Origin: Candidatus Phosphoribacter baldrii
GTDB taxonomy: Bacteria > Actinomycetota > Actinomycetes > Actinomycetales > Dermatophilaceae
Assembly (NCBI GenBank): GCA_016704565.1
Contig: JADIZV010000004.1
Location: 186,001-250,000 of the forward strand
DNA: 64,000 nucleotides
Direction of reading: 5' to 3'
Shown piece after piece: positions 40,385 through 48,988 of this stretch. A program made the translations under genes and the position numbers. The notes under the pieces are model-generated. The model was not told where the DNA came from. It saw nothing but the letters and a program-made list of their open reading frames with translations, and did not search any database. How positions within the stretch are numbered: position 1 is the stretch's first letter; each line of letters starts with the position of its first letter.

Positions 40385-41986
40385 TTAGTCGGCCGACCGA
40401 TCCCTGCTTGCCAGACGACTCGCGCCAGGGACGCGGGACAGGCCGGGAATGCGGGTTGGCACGCCGCGGATAGCCGTTTCGGCGCGCAGCCGGGCCGTGG
40501 TGATCTCATGCAGGAGCGGGACGGTGCTGCCCACGTCGAATGGCACCCGCCATCGACCCCCCGGGTTGGCCGCGAACATGAACGCCTCGTGCGGGTGGCC
40601 GAGCGGGGTGGCCGGGTTGGCTGGCGACGCCGGGTTGTGCAGATCGTGGACGAGGATCGCTCCCGCGATGGCCTCCGTCGTGGGAGCGTCGAAGGTCTCG
40701 ATCCCCACAAATGCGGTCAGCCGCTGCCGTTCGGCCATGAGGGGGTTGGAGTGGACGGAACCGGTCCGGGTGGGCGGCGCCACATGGACCGAGGTGAGTA
40801 TGCCGTCCGCCCGGGTCGCAATCATCTGCCACCGCTGCAACCGCTTGGCCATGGCGTAGTTGGGGCCTTGGGCGACGATGAAGGCGCTGACCACGCCAAA
40901 CCGCTCGGTCGGGGTTTCGATGACCCCGCCTGGCCCATAGTTCGGCGCGAACCACCGCCCGATGCTCAGCGTGTGGGCCAACTTTCCGGCAACGAGCAGC
41001 GGGCTCTGCCGGGAGTGGCGCGCTTGCGCCATGTCGACCGCACTGACCGGCACGAGGAAGGCGTCCGAGGGCGTGGCCAGGTAGGTGACCGAGAGGTCGT
41101 CGCGGCGCGCACGCAACCCGTCCAACAACGCCCCGAACGCCACCGAAAGGCGCACGAACAGGACGCCATCGGCATACCCGTAGTTGCCGATCGTCATCGG
41201 CCCGGAGAGGCCAGCGAGCCAGTCGACGAGGGGACCGACGTCAGTGAGCAGGTTCGCCCCGGCCCGACCGGGGATGTCGGCCTGCGTCGGATCCTCACGG
41301 CCACCGGGGACCGGGACGTACATCGTGCCGGCCGACTCGCGCACCGTGGCGAGCAGGCGGGTCCAGACGTCCGGCCGGGGCAGGTCGATCGCGGCCACCC
41401 GAGCGCCCCACTGCACCAGTTGGGCGAACGGTCCCATCTGCGCCCCGGCCCCGACCAGAGCGAAGGTCCGGTCGCGCAGGTCCAGCCATTCGGGGTGCCG
41501 CACCACGGCCCCGACGGCCTCGGCGAAGGTGGGCTCAACGATGCCTCGCCGCACCCAGTCGTCGAGCTGGCGCAGCAGCGCCAGGCCTCGCAGGTTCTCG
41601 CCGCGATAGGGCACCACCAACTCCCGGACCCGCTCGTCGTGCCCGCTCACCGCGACGGTTCGCAGCCCCGGCTGATGAGCGTCGACTGCGCTGGAGAGCG
41701 GAGCGGCGCTGCCACCCGCACCGACGACGACGTAGTGCTCTCGCGCGGCCGCCAACCCCTGGCGGGCCACCCGCAGGGCCGCGTCAGCCGACTGTGCCTC
41801 GGCGATGAGCAGGCGCGTGAAGAGCTCGGGATAGCGATGCCGCCAGTCGGTCGCGGCCCGCAGGTCGGCGGCGAGGACGTCATCGACGCCGACCACAGAG
41901 GCCGCCAGGACGGTCAGCGCGCTCGTTGTGCTGCTGCGCGTCCCATCCGCATCGCTCGGGAGATTGACGCCGAGATCCACAGACAT
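40385..41986 (-). CDS. large protein of unknown function with Rossmann-like motifs
   Basis: The 533-residue soluble protein is not assigned to a family. It has two glycine-rich nucleotide-binding-like segments: HYVVVGAGGSAAPLSSAVDAHQPG (about 85) and DRTFALVGAGAQMGPFAQLVQWGARVAAIDLPRP (about 170), the latter a good GxGxxG with a following Asp. Later come YVPVPGGRED, a GANLLTDVGPLVDWL segment and KRLQRWQMIATRADGILTSVHVAPPTRTGSVH. It lies between the dehydrogenase operon and the IclR gene, divergent from iclR. A two-domain NAD(P)-dependent oxidoreductase is possible. Confidence 0.7.
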   Translation of the reverse strand: MSVDLGVNLPSDADGTRSSTTSALTVLAASVVGVDDVLAADLRAATDWRHRYPELFTRLLIAEAQSADAALRVARQGLAAAREHYVVVGAGGSAAPLSSAVDAHQPGLRTVAVSGHDERVRELVVPYRGENLRGLALLRQLDDWVRRGIVEPTFAEAVGAVVRHPEWLDLRDRTFALVGAGAQMGPFAQLVQWGARVAAIDLPRPDVWTRLLATVRESAGTMYVPVPGGREDPTQADIPGRAGANLLTDVGPLVDWLAGLSGPMTIGNYGYADGVLFVRLSVAFGALLDGLRARRDDLSVTYLATPSDAFLVPVSAVDMAQARHSRQSPLLVAGKLAHTLSIGRWFAPNYGPGGVIETPTERFGVVSAFIVAQGPNYAMAKRLQRWQMIATRADGILTSVHVAPPTRTGSVHSNPLMAERQRLTAFVGIETFDAPTTEAIAGAILVHDLHNPASPANPATPLGHPHEAFMFAANPGGRWRVPFDVGSTVPLLHEITTARLRAETAIRGVPTRIPGLSRVPGASRLASRDRSAD

Positions 41987-42001
41987 GCGGTCCTGCTTTC
42001 T

Positions 42002-42021
42002 CGCGAGGGTTCCCCCTCGCG
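42002..42021. promoter_or_regulatory. inverted repeat in the divergent iclR / unknown-protein region
   Basis: CGCGAGGG (42002-42009) and CCCTCGCG (42014-42021) flank a 4-nt centre, just upstream of the 533-aa gene (start 41986) and 64 nt from the IclR start. It is a candidate IclR operator by location. Confidence 0.4.
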
Positions 42022-42084
42022 CACCCCTGGCCGTAATGTGTCCTGGGTCACAATTTCGGTGGGAGGAATGGGGGTCGTGCGCGG

Positions 42085-42825
42085 ATGAACTACTTGGAGT
42101 CCGTCGACAACTCTTTGCGCCTGCTCATGCTGGTGGCCGCCAAGGCCCGCGTGGGCGTCAGCGAGGTTGCCGCGGAGCTCGGGGTGGCGCCGTCCACGGC
42201 ATACCGGCTCCTGTCCACCCTGCGCTATCGGGGGTTCGTCGTGCAGGGCCACGACCGGACCTACCGGGCCGGCCCCGCTCTTGAGGAGATGGTGAGCAAC
42301 CGGATCACCCGGGCCAACCTCGCCGACCTCGCCGGACCGGCCCTCACCCAACTTCGTGACGTCACCGAGGAGTCCGTGCACCTCATGGTCCTCGTGGGAC
42401 GCCAGGTGCGGTTCATCGCGAGCGTTGAGTCGTTCCAGTCGTTGCGGATCGGCAGCCGGGTGGGGGCGATGTTGCCTGCCCACCGCACCTCTGGTGGGAA
42501 GGCGATCCTCGCCGCTCTGCCCAGCGAGTCTCTGGACCAGCTCTACCCCACCTCCGGGGTCACCTCGGGTGAGCTGAGCGCTGCCGCCGGGGCCACGCTC
42601 CGTCGCGATCTGGCCAAGATCCGCAAGCAGGGGTATGCCGTCAACAACGGCGAGTCCGAACGCGGGGTAACCGCGGTGGGCGCCGTGGTGGCCGACGCGG
42701 ACGGTCCGCTGGGGGCTCTCTCGGTGTCGATCCCGACGATCCGTTACGTCCCGGCAAACGTCAACACCTTGGTGGCTGCGCTGCGCACGGCCAGCGAGCA
42801 GATCGTCGCAACGCTGCACGGCTGA
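42085..42825 (+). CDS. IclR-family transcriptional regulator
   Basis: The 246-residue protein has an N-terminal winged helix (SVDNSLRLLMLVAAKARVGVSEVAAELGVAPSTAYRLLSTLRYRGFV) and the IclR effector domain (LPAHRTSGGKAILAALPSE, NNGESERGVTAVGAVV). IclR proteins of this type often regulate aromatic-acid catabolism. It lies upstream of the MFS-CoA ligase-monooxygenase genes, converging with the MFS transporter. Confidence 0.92.
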   Translation: MNYLESVDNSLRLLMLVAAKARVGVSEVAAELGVAPSTAYRLLSTLRYRGFVVQGHDRTYRAGPALEEMVSNRITRANLADLAGPALTQLRDVTEESVHLMVLVGRQVRFIASVESFQSLRIGSRVGAMLPAHRTSGGKAILAALPSESLDQLYPTSGVTSGELSAAAGATLRRDLAKIRKQGYAVNNGESERGVTAVGAVVADADGPLGALSVSIPTIRYVPANVNTLVAALRTASEQIVATLHG

Positions 42826-42830
42826 CGGCT

Positions 42831-42871
42831 GGCCTCGGGGCGCTCGCCCGGGTGGCGGGCGCCCCGAGGCC
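42831..42871. terminator. bidirectional terminator between iclR and MFS genes
   Basis: An 18-bp stem with one G-T wobble (42831-42848 with 42854-42871) and a 5-nt loop separates the two convergent genes. Confidence 0.8.
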
Positions 42872-42876
42872 GGGGA

Positions 42877-44262
42877 TCAGTGAACTGCGGCCGGGGTGTC
42901 CTCGGCCATCGCGGTCGAGTCCGACTTCATCGAGCGGTGCAGGACGAAGACCAAGGCGGCACCGATCGCAAGGATGACACCGTAGATCTGGTACAGCGTC
43001 TGCGAGCCCATGCCACCGTCGATGAGGTAGCCGGACACGATCGGCGCGAGGATCGAGACGATGCGACCGAAGCCGACCATCCAGCCGACACCCGTACCGC
43101 GGGCTGCGGTCGGGTAGACGCTCGGGCTGATCGCGTAGAACGCCGCGACACCACCGTTGGCCGCGATGCCGACGCCGACCGCCGCGATGAGGGCGGCCGT
43201 GGTCGAGCGGAACACGTTGGCGTAAATGACGTAGGCGGCCAGACCCCACAGCAGCGTGTATGCCGTGAGCACCCGCGGGTGGATCCGGCGGGCCAGCAGG
43301 GCGAACAGCAGGGCACCGACGACCCCGCCGACGGCAACGAGCACGCCGGCGTTGTTGCCGATGGCCTGGGCTGCCTTGGCGTCCATGCCGCCGTTGGCCG
43401 GGTTGGTGAGGTAGGTGATGACCAGGCGCGGGGTCCACGTGTTGGCGAAGTAGAAGGCCGCCATGAGGCAGGCGTAGCCGAACCACAACAGGAGCGTGCG
43501 GCCGAGCATCTTGCCGCCGAAGATCATCTGGACGACGTTCTGCGGCTTGCCGGCGGGGACGTGCGCGGCGGGCAGCGCCGACTCGTTCGGGTAGCCGAGC
43601 TTGGCACCGATCTTGTTGTAGGCCTCGAGCGCACCTGCGGGACGCTTCTCGACCAGGTAGAGGATCGACTCGGGCAGCCAGAGGTAGGCCAGCACGAGCA
43701 GGATCGCGGTCAGCGTGAAGCCGAACCAGAACGGAGCCGACCATCCCCAGGCGTTAAGCAGGAAGGTCGTGATGAAGCCACCGGTCGCAGCACCGGCCGG
43801 GAGACCGATGCCGTAGATGCCCATCGCGGTGCCGCGCTTGGCGTCAGAGGAGTACTCCGAGACCAGGATGTTGAGGCTGGGGATGAGCGCACCGATCCAC
43901 AGGCCGGCGAAGAACCGGGCGGCCAGCAGGAACGGGAAGCTTGAGGTCGGAGCCAGCGCCGAGGCCGCCATGCCGACGCAGATGAGGGCCAGGCACATGA
44001 GGATGTGCTTGCGCCGCCCGATCTTGTCGGCCAACGGCGAGATGACGATGGCGCCCAGCCCCATCCCAAACGTCCCGGCGCTCAGGAAGTAGCCGATGTC
44101 GGCGGCGTTGGGAAGGGCGAACGCCTTGGCAACGGCCGTCGAGGTGAACGCGGCGACGAGCACCTCGAACCCGTCGACGAAGGCCAGGGCGATACAGATG
44201 CCGATGATGCGCTTCTGGAACGCTCGCATCGGCTGCGAGGCGATTGCTTCACGTAGGTTCAT
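42877..44262 (-). CDS. MFS transporter, aromatic acid:H+ symporter type
   Basis: The 461-residue protein with twelve predicted helices has the MFS loop GLGAIVISPLADKIGRRKHIL and the sequence RFFAGLWIGALIPSLNILVSEY in the first half. MNLREAIASQPMRAFQKRIIGICIALAFVDGFE is an N-terminus typical of the AAHS family (PcaK, BenK), in which the Asp in helix 1 is essential. GGAAGG precedes ATG 44262. It likely imports the substrate of the adjacent ligase and hydroxylase. Confidence 0.88.
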   Translation of the reverse strand: MNLREAIASQPMRAFQKRIIGICIALAFVDGFEVLVAAFTSTAVAKAFALPNAADIGYFLSAGTFGMGLGAIVISPLADKIGRRKHILMCLALICVGMAASALAPTSSFPFLLAARFFAGLWIGALIPSLNILVSEYSSDAKRGTAMGIYGIGLPAGAATGGFITTFLLNAWGWSAPFWFGFTLTAILLVLAYLWLPESILYLVEKRPAGALEAYNKIGAKLGYPNESALPAAHVPAGKPQNVVQMIFGGKMLGRTLLLWFGYACLMAAFYFANTWTPRLVITYLTNPANGGMDAKAAQAIGNNAGVLVAVGGVVGALLFALLARRIHPRVLTAYTLLWGLAAYVIYANVFRSTTAALIAAVGVGIAANGGVAAFYAISPSVYPTAARGTGVGWMVGFGRIVSILAPIVSGYLIDGGMGSQTLYQIYGVILAIGAALVFVLHRSMKSDSTAMAEDTPAAVH

Positions 44263-44327
44263 CTAAGAGCCTTCCACGGACACGATGGTGCAACGGAGGG
44301 TGGTGCAGGGCAGAGCAGGGCAGAGCA

Positions 44328-44417
44328 GTGGTGCTGGGCAGAGCAGTGGTGCTGGGCAAAGCCGTGGTGCTGGGCAAAGCCGTGGTGCTGGGCAAAGCCG
44401 TGGTGCTGGGCAAAGCC
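44328..44417. repeat. 18-bp tandem repeat, five copies
   Basis: Units start at 44328, 44346, 44364, 44382 and 44400. The last three are identical (GTGGTGCTGGGCAAAGCC) and the first two differ only in the later bases (CAGAGCA and similar). Related shorter runs precede them from about 44310. The array fills the gap between the MFS and CoA-ligase genes. It is a VNTR-type minisatellite, not CRISPR, because there are no spacers. Confidence 0.9.
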
Positions 44418-44424
44418 GTTGTGC

Positions 44425-45957
44425 CTAGCCGCGGTTGGCGAGTTCCTTCTTGAGGATCTTGCCGGTGGCGCTCTTGGGCATCTCGGGGATGACCTCGACG
44501 ATCCGCGGGTACTTGTATGCCGCCAGGCGTTCTTTGACGTAGTCGATGAACTCCTGCGGGTCGCCCTGCTCACCCGGCTTGAGGGTGAGATAGGCCTTGA
44601 TCTCTTCGCCCAGTCGCTCGTCGGGCACACCGACGACGGCAGCCTCGGAGACCTTGGGGTGGGTGTAGAGCACCTCTTCGACCTCGCGGGGGTAGACGTT
44701 GTAGCCCCCACGGATGATGAGTTCCTTCTTGCGGTCGGCGAAGAACAGGAAGCCGTCTTCGTCCATCCACGCCAGGTCGCCAGTGTGCAGCCAGCCGTTG
44801 GTGAAGGCGGCGGCGGTGGCTTCCGGGTTGTTGAGGTAGCCGGACATGGTGTTGTGTCCGCGGATCATGATCTCGCCGATGGAGAGCTTGCCCCGAGGCA
44901 GCCGGTTCTTGTGCTCGTCCCAGATCTCGATGTCGACGCCCGGGATGGCCTTGCCGATGCTGTAGGGCTTGCGGTCCCGGGGCATGTTGATCGTCGCGAC
45001 CGGGCCTGACTCGGTGAGCCCATACATCTCGAGGATCTGCACGCCGAAGGTCTGCTCGACCTGGTCGATGATCTCGGCTGCGATGGCCGCGCCCGCCGAG
45101 CCGCAGAAGGCCAGCGTGGACGTGTTGAACGAGGCGAGCGTCGGGTGGTTGAGCAGTGAGTGGTACATCGTCGGGACGCCGTGGATGTGGGTGGCGCCTT
45201 CGGCCTGGATGGTCTGCAAGACCTTCTCGGTGTCGAACTTGGGCAGCAGCAGCACCGTCCCGCCGGCCCGCACGGTGGCGTTCATGATCCCCGAGAGGCC
45301 CAACGCGTGGAACAGGGGCATGACCGCGATGATCCGGCTCGACGGGCCCATCTCGAAGGCTTCGATGTGCGCGCCCGCGTTCATGTAGAGCTGGAAGTGC
45401 GTCAGTTGCACGCCCTTGGGCTTGCCGGTCGTGCCCGACGTGTAGAGCAACACGGCCGTGTCGCCCGGGTCGCGTTGCACGAAGGGCGCGGGGTCGGGGA
45501 CGTCGTGGGCGGCGAGGTCGGCAAACGGCCGGGCGGTGACGCCCGCGGGGAGGTCGCTCGGCACCTGACCCAGGACGAACAACGTCGCACCACCCGCCTG
45601 CGCGGCAGCCTCGGCCGCCTCGCCCGCCGACGAGTCGACGGTGATGACGTGCTTGGCCGACGCGTTCTCCAAGACGTAGGAGAGCTCCCCGGCCTTGTAG
45701 AGCGTGTTGGTCGGGATGACGACCCCGCCCGCTTTGAGGATCCCGTGCAGGGACACGACGAACTCCGGGACGTTAGGCAGTTGCAACATGACCGCTCCAC
45801 CCGGCTGCAGCCCAGCCTCGATGAGGCCGGCAGCCACTGCGTCCGAGCGGTCGTTGAGCTCGCCATAGGTGATCCGCTCCGCGTCGGTGACGATCGCGGG
45901 GTGCGCCGGGTCACGGCGCACGGAATCACGCAGGATCGAGGAGAGGTTGAAGGTCAT
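44425..45957 (-). CDS. acyl/aryl-CoA ligase (ANL superfamily)
   Basis: The 510-residue AMP-forming ligase has the P-loop AVLLYTSGTTGKPKGV, the A5 motif EMYGLTESG, GWLHTGDLAWMDEDG and the C-terminal catalytic lysine region PKSATGKILKKEL. Fatty-acid ligases of this form also accept aromatic acids, and chain specificity cannot be read off. AAGGAGG lies 7 nt before the ATG. It is downstream of the FAD monooxygenase (97 nt gap) and probably in the same operon. Confidence 0.9.
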   Translation of the reverse strand: MTFNLSSILRDSVRRDPAHPAIVTDAERITYGELNDRSDAVAAGLIEAGLQPGGAVMLQLPNVPEFVVSLHGILKAGGVVIPTNTLYKAGELSYVLENASAKHVITVDSSAGEAAEAAAQAGGATLFVLGQVPSDLPAGVTARPFADLAAHDVPDPAPFVQRDPGDTAVLLYTSGTTGKPKGVQLTHFQLYMNAGAHIEAFEMGPSSRIIAVMPLFHALGLSGIMNATVRAGGTVLLLPKFDTEKVLQTIQAEGATHIHGVPTMYHSLLNHPTLASFNTSTLAFCGSAGAAIAAEIIDQVEQTFGVQILEMYGLTESGPVATINMPRDRKPYSIGKAIPGVDIEIWDEHKNRLPRGKLSIGEIMIRGHNTMSGYLNNPEATAAAFTNGWLHTGDLAWMDEDGFLFFADRKKELIIRGGYNVYPREVEEVLYTHPKVSEAAVVGVPDERLGEEIKAYLTLKPGEQGDPQEFIDYVKERLAAYKYPRIVEVIPEMPKSATGKILKKELANRG

Positions 45958-46054
45958 GCGTCGTCCTCCTTGAGAGCCGGGTGCTGCAGGGCATGGAGCA
46001 GAGGTGCCAGGTCGAGACGGTGGTGCAGGTGATCGAAAGCCGTTGTGCGTCAGG

Positions 46055-47266
46055 TCAGCCGGTCGGGGGTTGCCAGCCCCACAGCCAGTCCGCGTAGGAG
46101 TAGTCGTCGTCGGTCATGCCACGGAACAGTTCGTTGCGCAGGAGTGCGCCGGTGCCGTCGATGTGCCAGATGTCGCCCCACACGCGCGCCGACCGCTGGA
46201 CCCGCGCGGTGCGTGGGACACGGACCTTCTCGTATGCCGCCAGCGCCCGGCCCACTCCCCCATCGTCCGCCCCTGCGGCGTCGTGGATGGCGAATGAACG
46301 CGCCAGGGTTGCGGCGTCTTCGATGGCCTGGCAAGCGCCCTGGGCGAGGTACTGCAGCATGGGGTGGGCGGCATCGCCCAGCAACGCGGTCCGTCCGTCG
46401 ACCCAACGGTCGACCGGCTCGCGGTCGTAGGTCGGCCACCGGAAGCTGCGCTGCAGCGAGGGCAGGGCGACCCGCACCGCCGGACACATGTCCGCGAAGG
46501 CCGCGTCGAGCTCCTCCGGGCCACCCCAATCGGGGTTGCCCGACGCGAAACTCGGGCTCTTGAACACAGCCACCTGGTTATAGAGATCTCCCCGACGGAT
46601 CGGGTACTGCACGAGGTGCAGCCCGGGCCCCACCCAGGAGATCACCGTGTCCAGATCATGGGGTCGCTCGACCTGCTCGATGGGCAAGGCCCCGCGATAA
46701 GCGACGTAGCCGGAGGCCACCGGCTCACCCGATCCGTGCAGGGCCTGCCGGACACTCGACCGGAGGCCGTCCGCGGCGATCGCGGCGTGGGCGGCATACT
46801 CACTGCCGTCGGCGCAGGTGAGGCGCGCCTCGGTGCCGATCGTGACGCAGCCGACCACGTCCTTGCCGGTTTCCAGCGCGACGTCAGCGGCCCGGCAGGC
46901 ACGCAGCAGGATGTCGAGCAGGTCGTGCCGGTGGACGACGACGTAGGGGGCGCCGAAGGTCTTGACGAATCGGTCGCCCAAGTCGGCCGAGACCAGGCCT
47001 TCACCCGTCCGGGCATCCGCGATGACCATCCGCGCCGGGACCACGCCGGCGTCCAAGACCGCGTCGAGCACCCCGAGGTCGCGCAACAGACTGGTTGCGT
47101 TGGGGGCCAGTTGCAGACCGGCGCCGACCTCGGTGAATCCGTCGGCCCGCTCGAGGACGCGCACTGAGCGACCCTGCCGGGCCAGCGCCAACGCCGTCGT
47201 CAACCCGCCGATCCCGCCGCCGACGACCACGATCTCGCGTCCGGCACTTGACGTCCCGTCGCTCAT
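46055..47266 (-). CDS. FAD-dependent aromatic monooxygenase (3-hydroxybenzoate 6-hydroxylase-like)
   Basis: The 403-residue class A flavoprotein has the ADP motif VVVGGGIGG (13-21), a DG-type motif (IAADGLRSSVR) and GDAAHPMLQYLAQGACQAIEDA (297-318). The last is characteristic of the 3-hydroxybenzoate 6-hydroxylase and salicylate hydroxylase branch. It hydroxylates an aromatic ring with NAD(P)H and oxygen. AAGGAGG precedes the ATG and a good promoter lies upstream. No ring-cleaving dioxygenase is found in the window, so the downstream route is elsewhere. Confidence 0.87.
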   Translation of the reverse strand: MSDGTSSAGREIVVVGGGIGGLTTALALARQGRSVRVLERADGFTEVGAGLQLAPNATSLLRDLGVLDAVLDAGVVPARMVIADARTGEGLVSADLGDRFVKTFGAPYVVVHRHDLLDILLRACRAADVALETGKDVVGCVTIGTEARLTCADGSEYAAHAAIAADGLRSSVRQALHGSGEPVASGYVAYRGALPIEQVERPHDLDTVISWVGPGLHLVQYPIRRGDLYNQVAVFKSPSFASGNPDWGGPEELDAAFADMCPAVRVALPSLQRSFRWPTYDREPVDRWVDGRTALLGDAAHPMLQYLAQGACQAIEDAATLARSFAIHDAAGADDGGVGRALAAYEKVRVPRTARVQRSARVWGDIWHIDGTGALLRNELFRGMTDDDYSYADWLWGWQPPTG

Positions 47267-47294
47267 CGCCTGCCTCCTTGCCAGCGGGTTGATA

Positions 47295-47324
47295 GTTACA
47301 CTCTAGAAAGGTTGAGATTGTCAA
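47295..47324 (-). promoter_or_regulatory. promoter of the monooxygenase-ligase-MFS operon
   Basis: On the minus strand TTGACA (47324-47319) is followed after 18 nt by TGTAAC (47300-47295), 28 nt before the monooxygenase ATG. The spacer contains the palindrome TCTAGA (47302-47307) next to the -10, a possible IclR contact. The -35 is a perfect consensus, unusual for this GC-rich genome. Confidence 0.65.
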
Positions 47325-47480
47325 GGAATGGACGAGAGACAGTTTTCCGGGGTGCGGAAACACCCCGCGTTGGGCGTGACGCGGCTGGCCAGCAGGTCAA
47401 GCACCGCGGCGGACAGGCTGTCGCGCCAACCCCAGGCTTGCTAGCGTGACCGAACGGCGACGCTCGACGAGGAGGTGCGT

Positions 47481-48911
47481 GTGAAGGCAACTCAACTCAC
47501 CCCGTTCGATGCCTCCTTCCTCGCCCTCGACACTCCGGTCAGCGTCGGACACGTCACGCTCCTGTCGCTGCTGGACCGCGAGGTGACCGCAGACGAGTTG
47601 TTCCACCAGATCGAGGCCCGCCTGCACCTGGCTCCCCTGCTGCGACGCAAACTGCGAGCCCCGAGCCTGGTCGTCGGGCGTCCGTGGTGGGTCGATGACC
47701 CCGACTTCGACCTCGATCAGCACATCTCCTTCACCGACCTCGGCGGATCGGCCGACGAGTCGGCCATGTGCGCCGAAGCGATCCGGTTCTCCCAGCAACA
47801 GTTGGACCGTTCCCGTCCGCTGTGGGAGTTGCTGCTCATCGGCGGGCTGGCCGACGGCACGGGCGCGATGGTGTCCAAGATCCATCACTGTGCGGTCGAC
47901 GGGGTCGGCAAGCGCGACCTGCTCGCGTTGCTCTTCGGCACCGAGACCAGCCTGGACCCTCACCGGCGGTGGCGGCCGGACAGCGGGCCGGGGCAACTGT
48001 CGCGCATCACTCATCGGGTCACCGAGGCAACCGAGCGCACCAGCGCTGCGCTGCGCCTGGAGTTGCAGGCGGTCACTGCAGCCCCCGCTGCCGTCTTGCG
48101 CGCCACTCGCGACACGGCCAACAAACTGGCCGACACCCTCGAACGACTCGTCGAGCATCCCGACTCCCAAGAACCCCATCGCGATTGGGAGCGGGTCGGG
48201 TCAGCGCCGCCGACTCCCTTCAACGCGGCCATCACCGCAGAGCGCGCGTGGGCTTGGATGCCCATGCCGGTCGCCGCCAGCTCGCGGCTGCGCAAAGCCA
48301 CCGGGTCAACGCTCAACGACGTGCTCATGGCCGCGACCGCCGGCGCCCTGCGCGCGTGGCTGGCCGAGCACGACGCGCTGCCGAGCACACCGCTGGTCGC
48401 CATGGTGCCGATGTCGATCCGAGGGCAGGGACATAGCGTCGGCAGCAACCAGATCATGCTCACCTTGTGTCCGCTGCCCACGCACCTGGACACCCCAGCT
48501 GAGCGGCTGGCCTTCGCGCACGCCGCGATGGCGCATGCCAAGGAGACGCCGACCTATCCCTCGACCCTCATGTCCGACCTGGCAGCCGTCGCGGGTCCGA
48601 CCGTGACTCAGTTGCTCACGCAGGCCGCCGCGGTCATCCGCCTGGCCGATCGGGTGCACCTGCCGTTCAACCTCATGGTCTCCAACGTCCCGGCGCCAGC
48701 GCGCGAGTTCATCGTCGGGCGTGCTGCTCGGGTGACGGGGACATTCCCCTTCCCGCCCCTCAGCGATGGCATGGGCCTGTCCGTGTGCGCCCAGGGCTAC
48801 CCAGGCGCGTTGGACATCGGGATCGGCTCGTGCCCAGATCTCTTGCCGGACCCCTGGCGCGTCCGCGACCTGTTGCAGCAGGCCCACGCCGACCTCATCG
48901 CCTCGGTCTAG
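47481..48911 (+). CDS. wax ester synthase / diacylglycerol acyltransferase (WS/DGAT)
   Basis: The 476-residue protein has the catalytic HHxxxDG motif at 135-141 (KIHHCAVDGVGKRD) and the ND-type motif STLNDVLMAATAGALRAWL, and PFNLMVSNVPAPAREF. The family esterifies fatty acyl-CoA to alcohols or diacylglycerol for storage lipids. GTG 47481 is chosen over 47475 because GGAGG then lies 6 nt upstream. It is a stand-alone gene, divergent from the monooxygenase. Confidence 0.9.
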   Translation: MKATQLTPFDASFLALDTPVSVGHVTLLSLLDREVTADELFHQIEARLHLAPLLRRKLRAPSLVVGRPWWVDDPDFDLDQHISFTDLGGSADESAMCAEAIRFSQQQLDRSRPLWELLLIGGLADGTGAMVSKIHHCAVDGVGKRDLLALLFGTETSLDPHRRWRPDSGPGQLSRITHRVTEATERTSAALRLELQAVTAAPAAVLRATRDTANKLADTLERLVEHPDSQEPHRDWERVGSAPPTPFNAAITAERAWAWMPMPVAASSRLRKATGSTLNDVLMAATAGALRAWLAEHDALPSTPLVAMVPMSIRGQGHSVGSNQIMLTLCPLPTHLDTPAERLAFAHAAMAHAKETPTYPSTLMSDLAAVAGPTVTQLLTQAAAVIRLADRVHLPFNLMVSNVPAPAREFIVGRAARVTGTFPFPPLSDGMGLSVCAQGYPGALDIGIGSCPDLLPDPWRVRDLLQQAHADLIASV

Positions 48912-48949
48912 CCCGGGCGGGAGAGAGCAGCGGCAACTCACCGGCCGCA

Positions 48950-48977
48950 CGGCATACGACAGAGCGCCCGTATGCCG
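48950..48977. repeat. inverted CGGCATAC / GTATGCCG pair between convergent genes
   Basis: CGGCATAC (48950-48957) and GTATGCCG (48970-48977), with GACGGCATAC/GTATGCCGTC-type flanks, form an inverted pair with a 12-nt centre between the WS/DGAT and GNAT stops. It may act as a weak terminator. Confidence 0.65.
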
Positions 48978-48988
48978 TCCGCTCGGCG

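Noticed and set aside
44310..44420. CRISPR array
   Set aside because: The 18-bp units are contiguous with no spacers and no cas genes occur in the window.
44244..44453. Short plus-strand ORF encoding repeated AVVLGK units
   Set aside because: It is the translation of the tandem repeat and overlaps the ligase 3' end; it has no ribosome binding site or homology logic.
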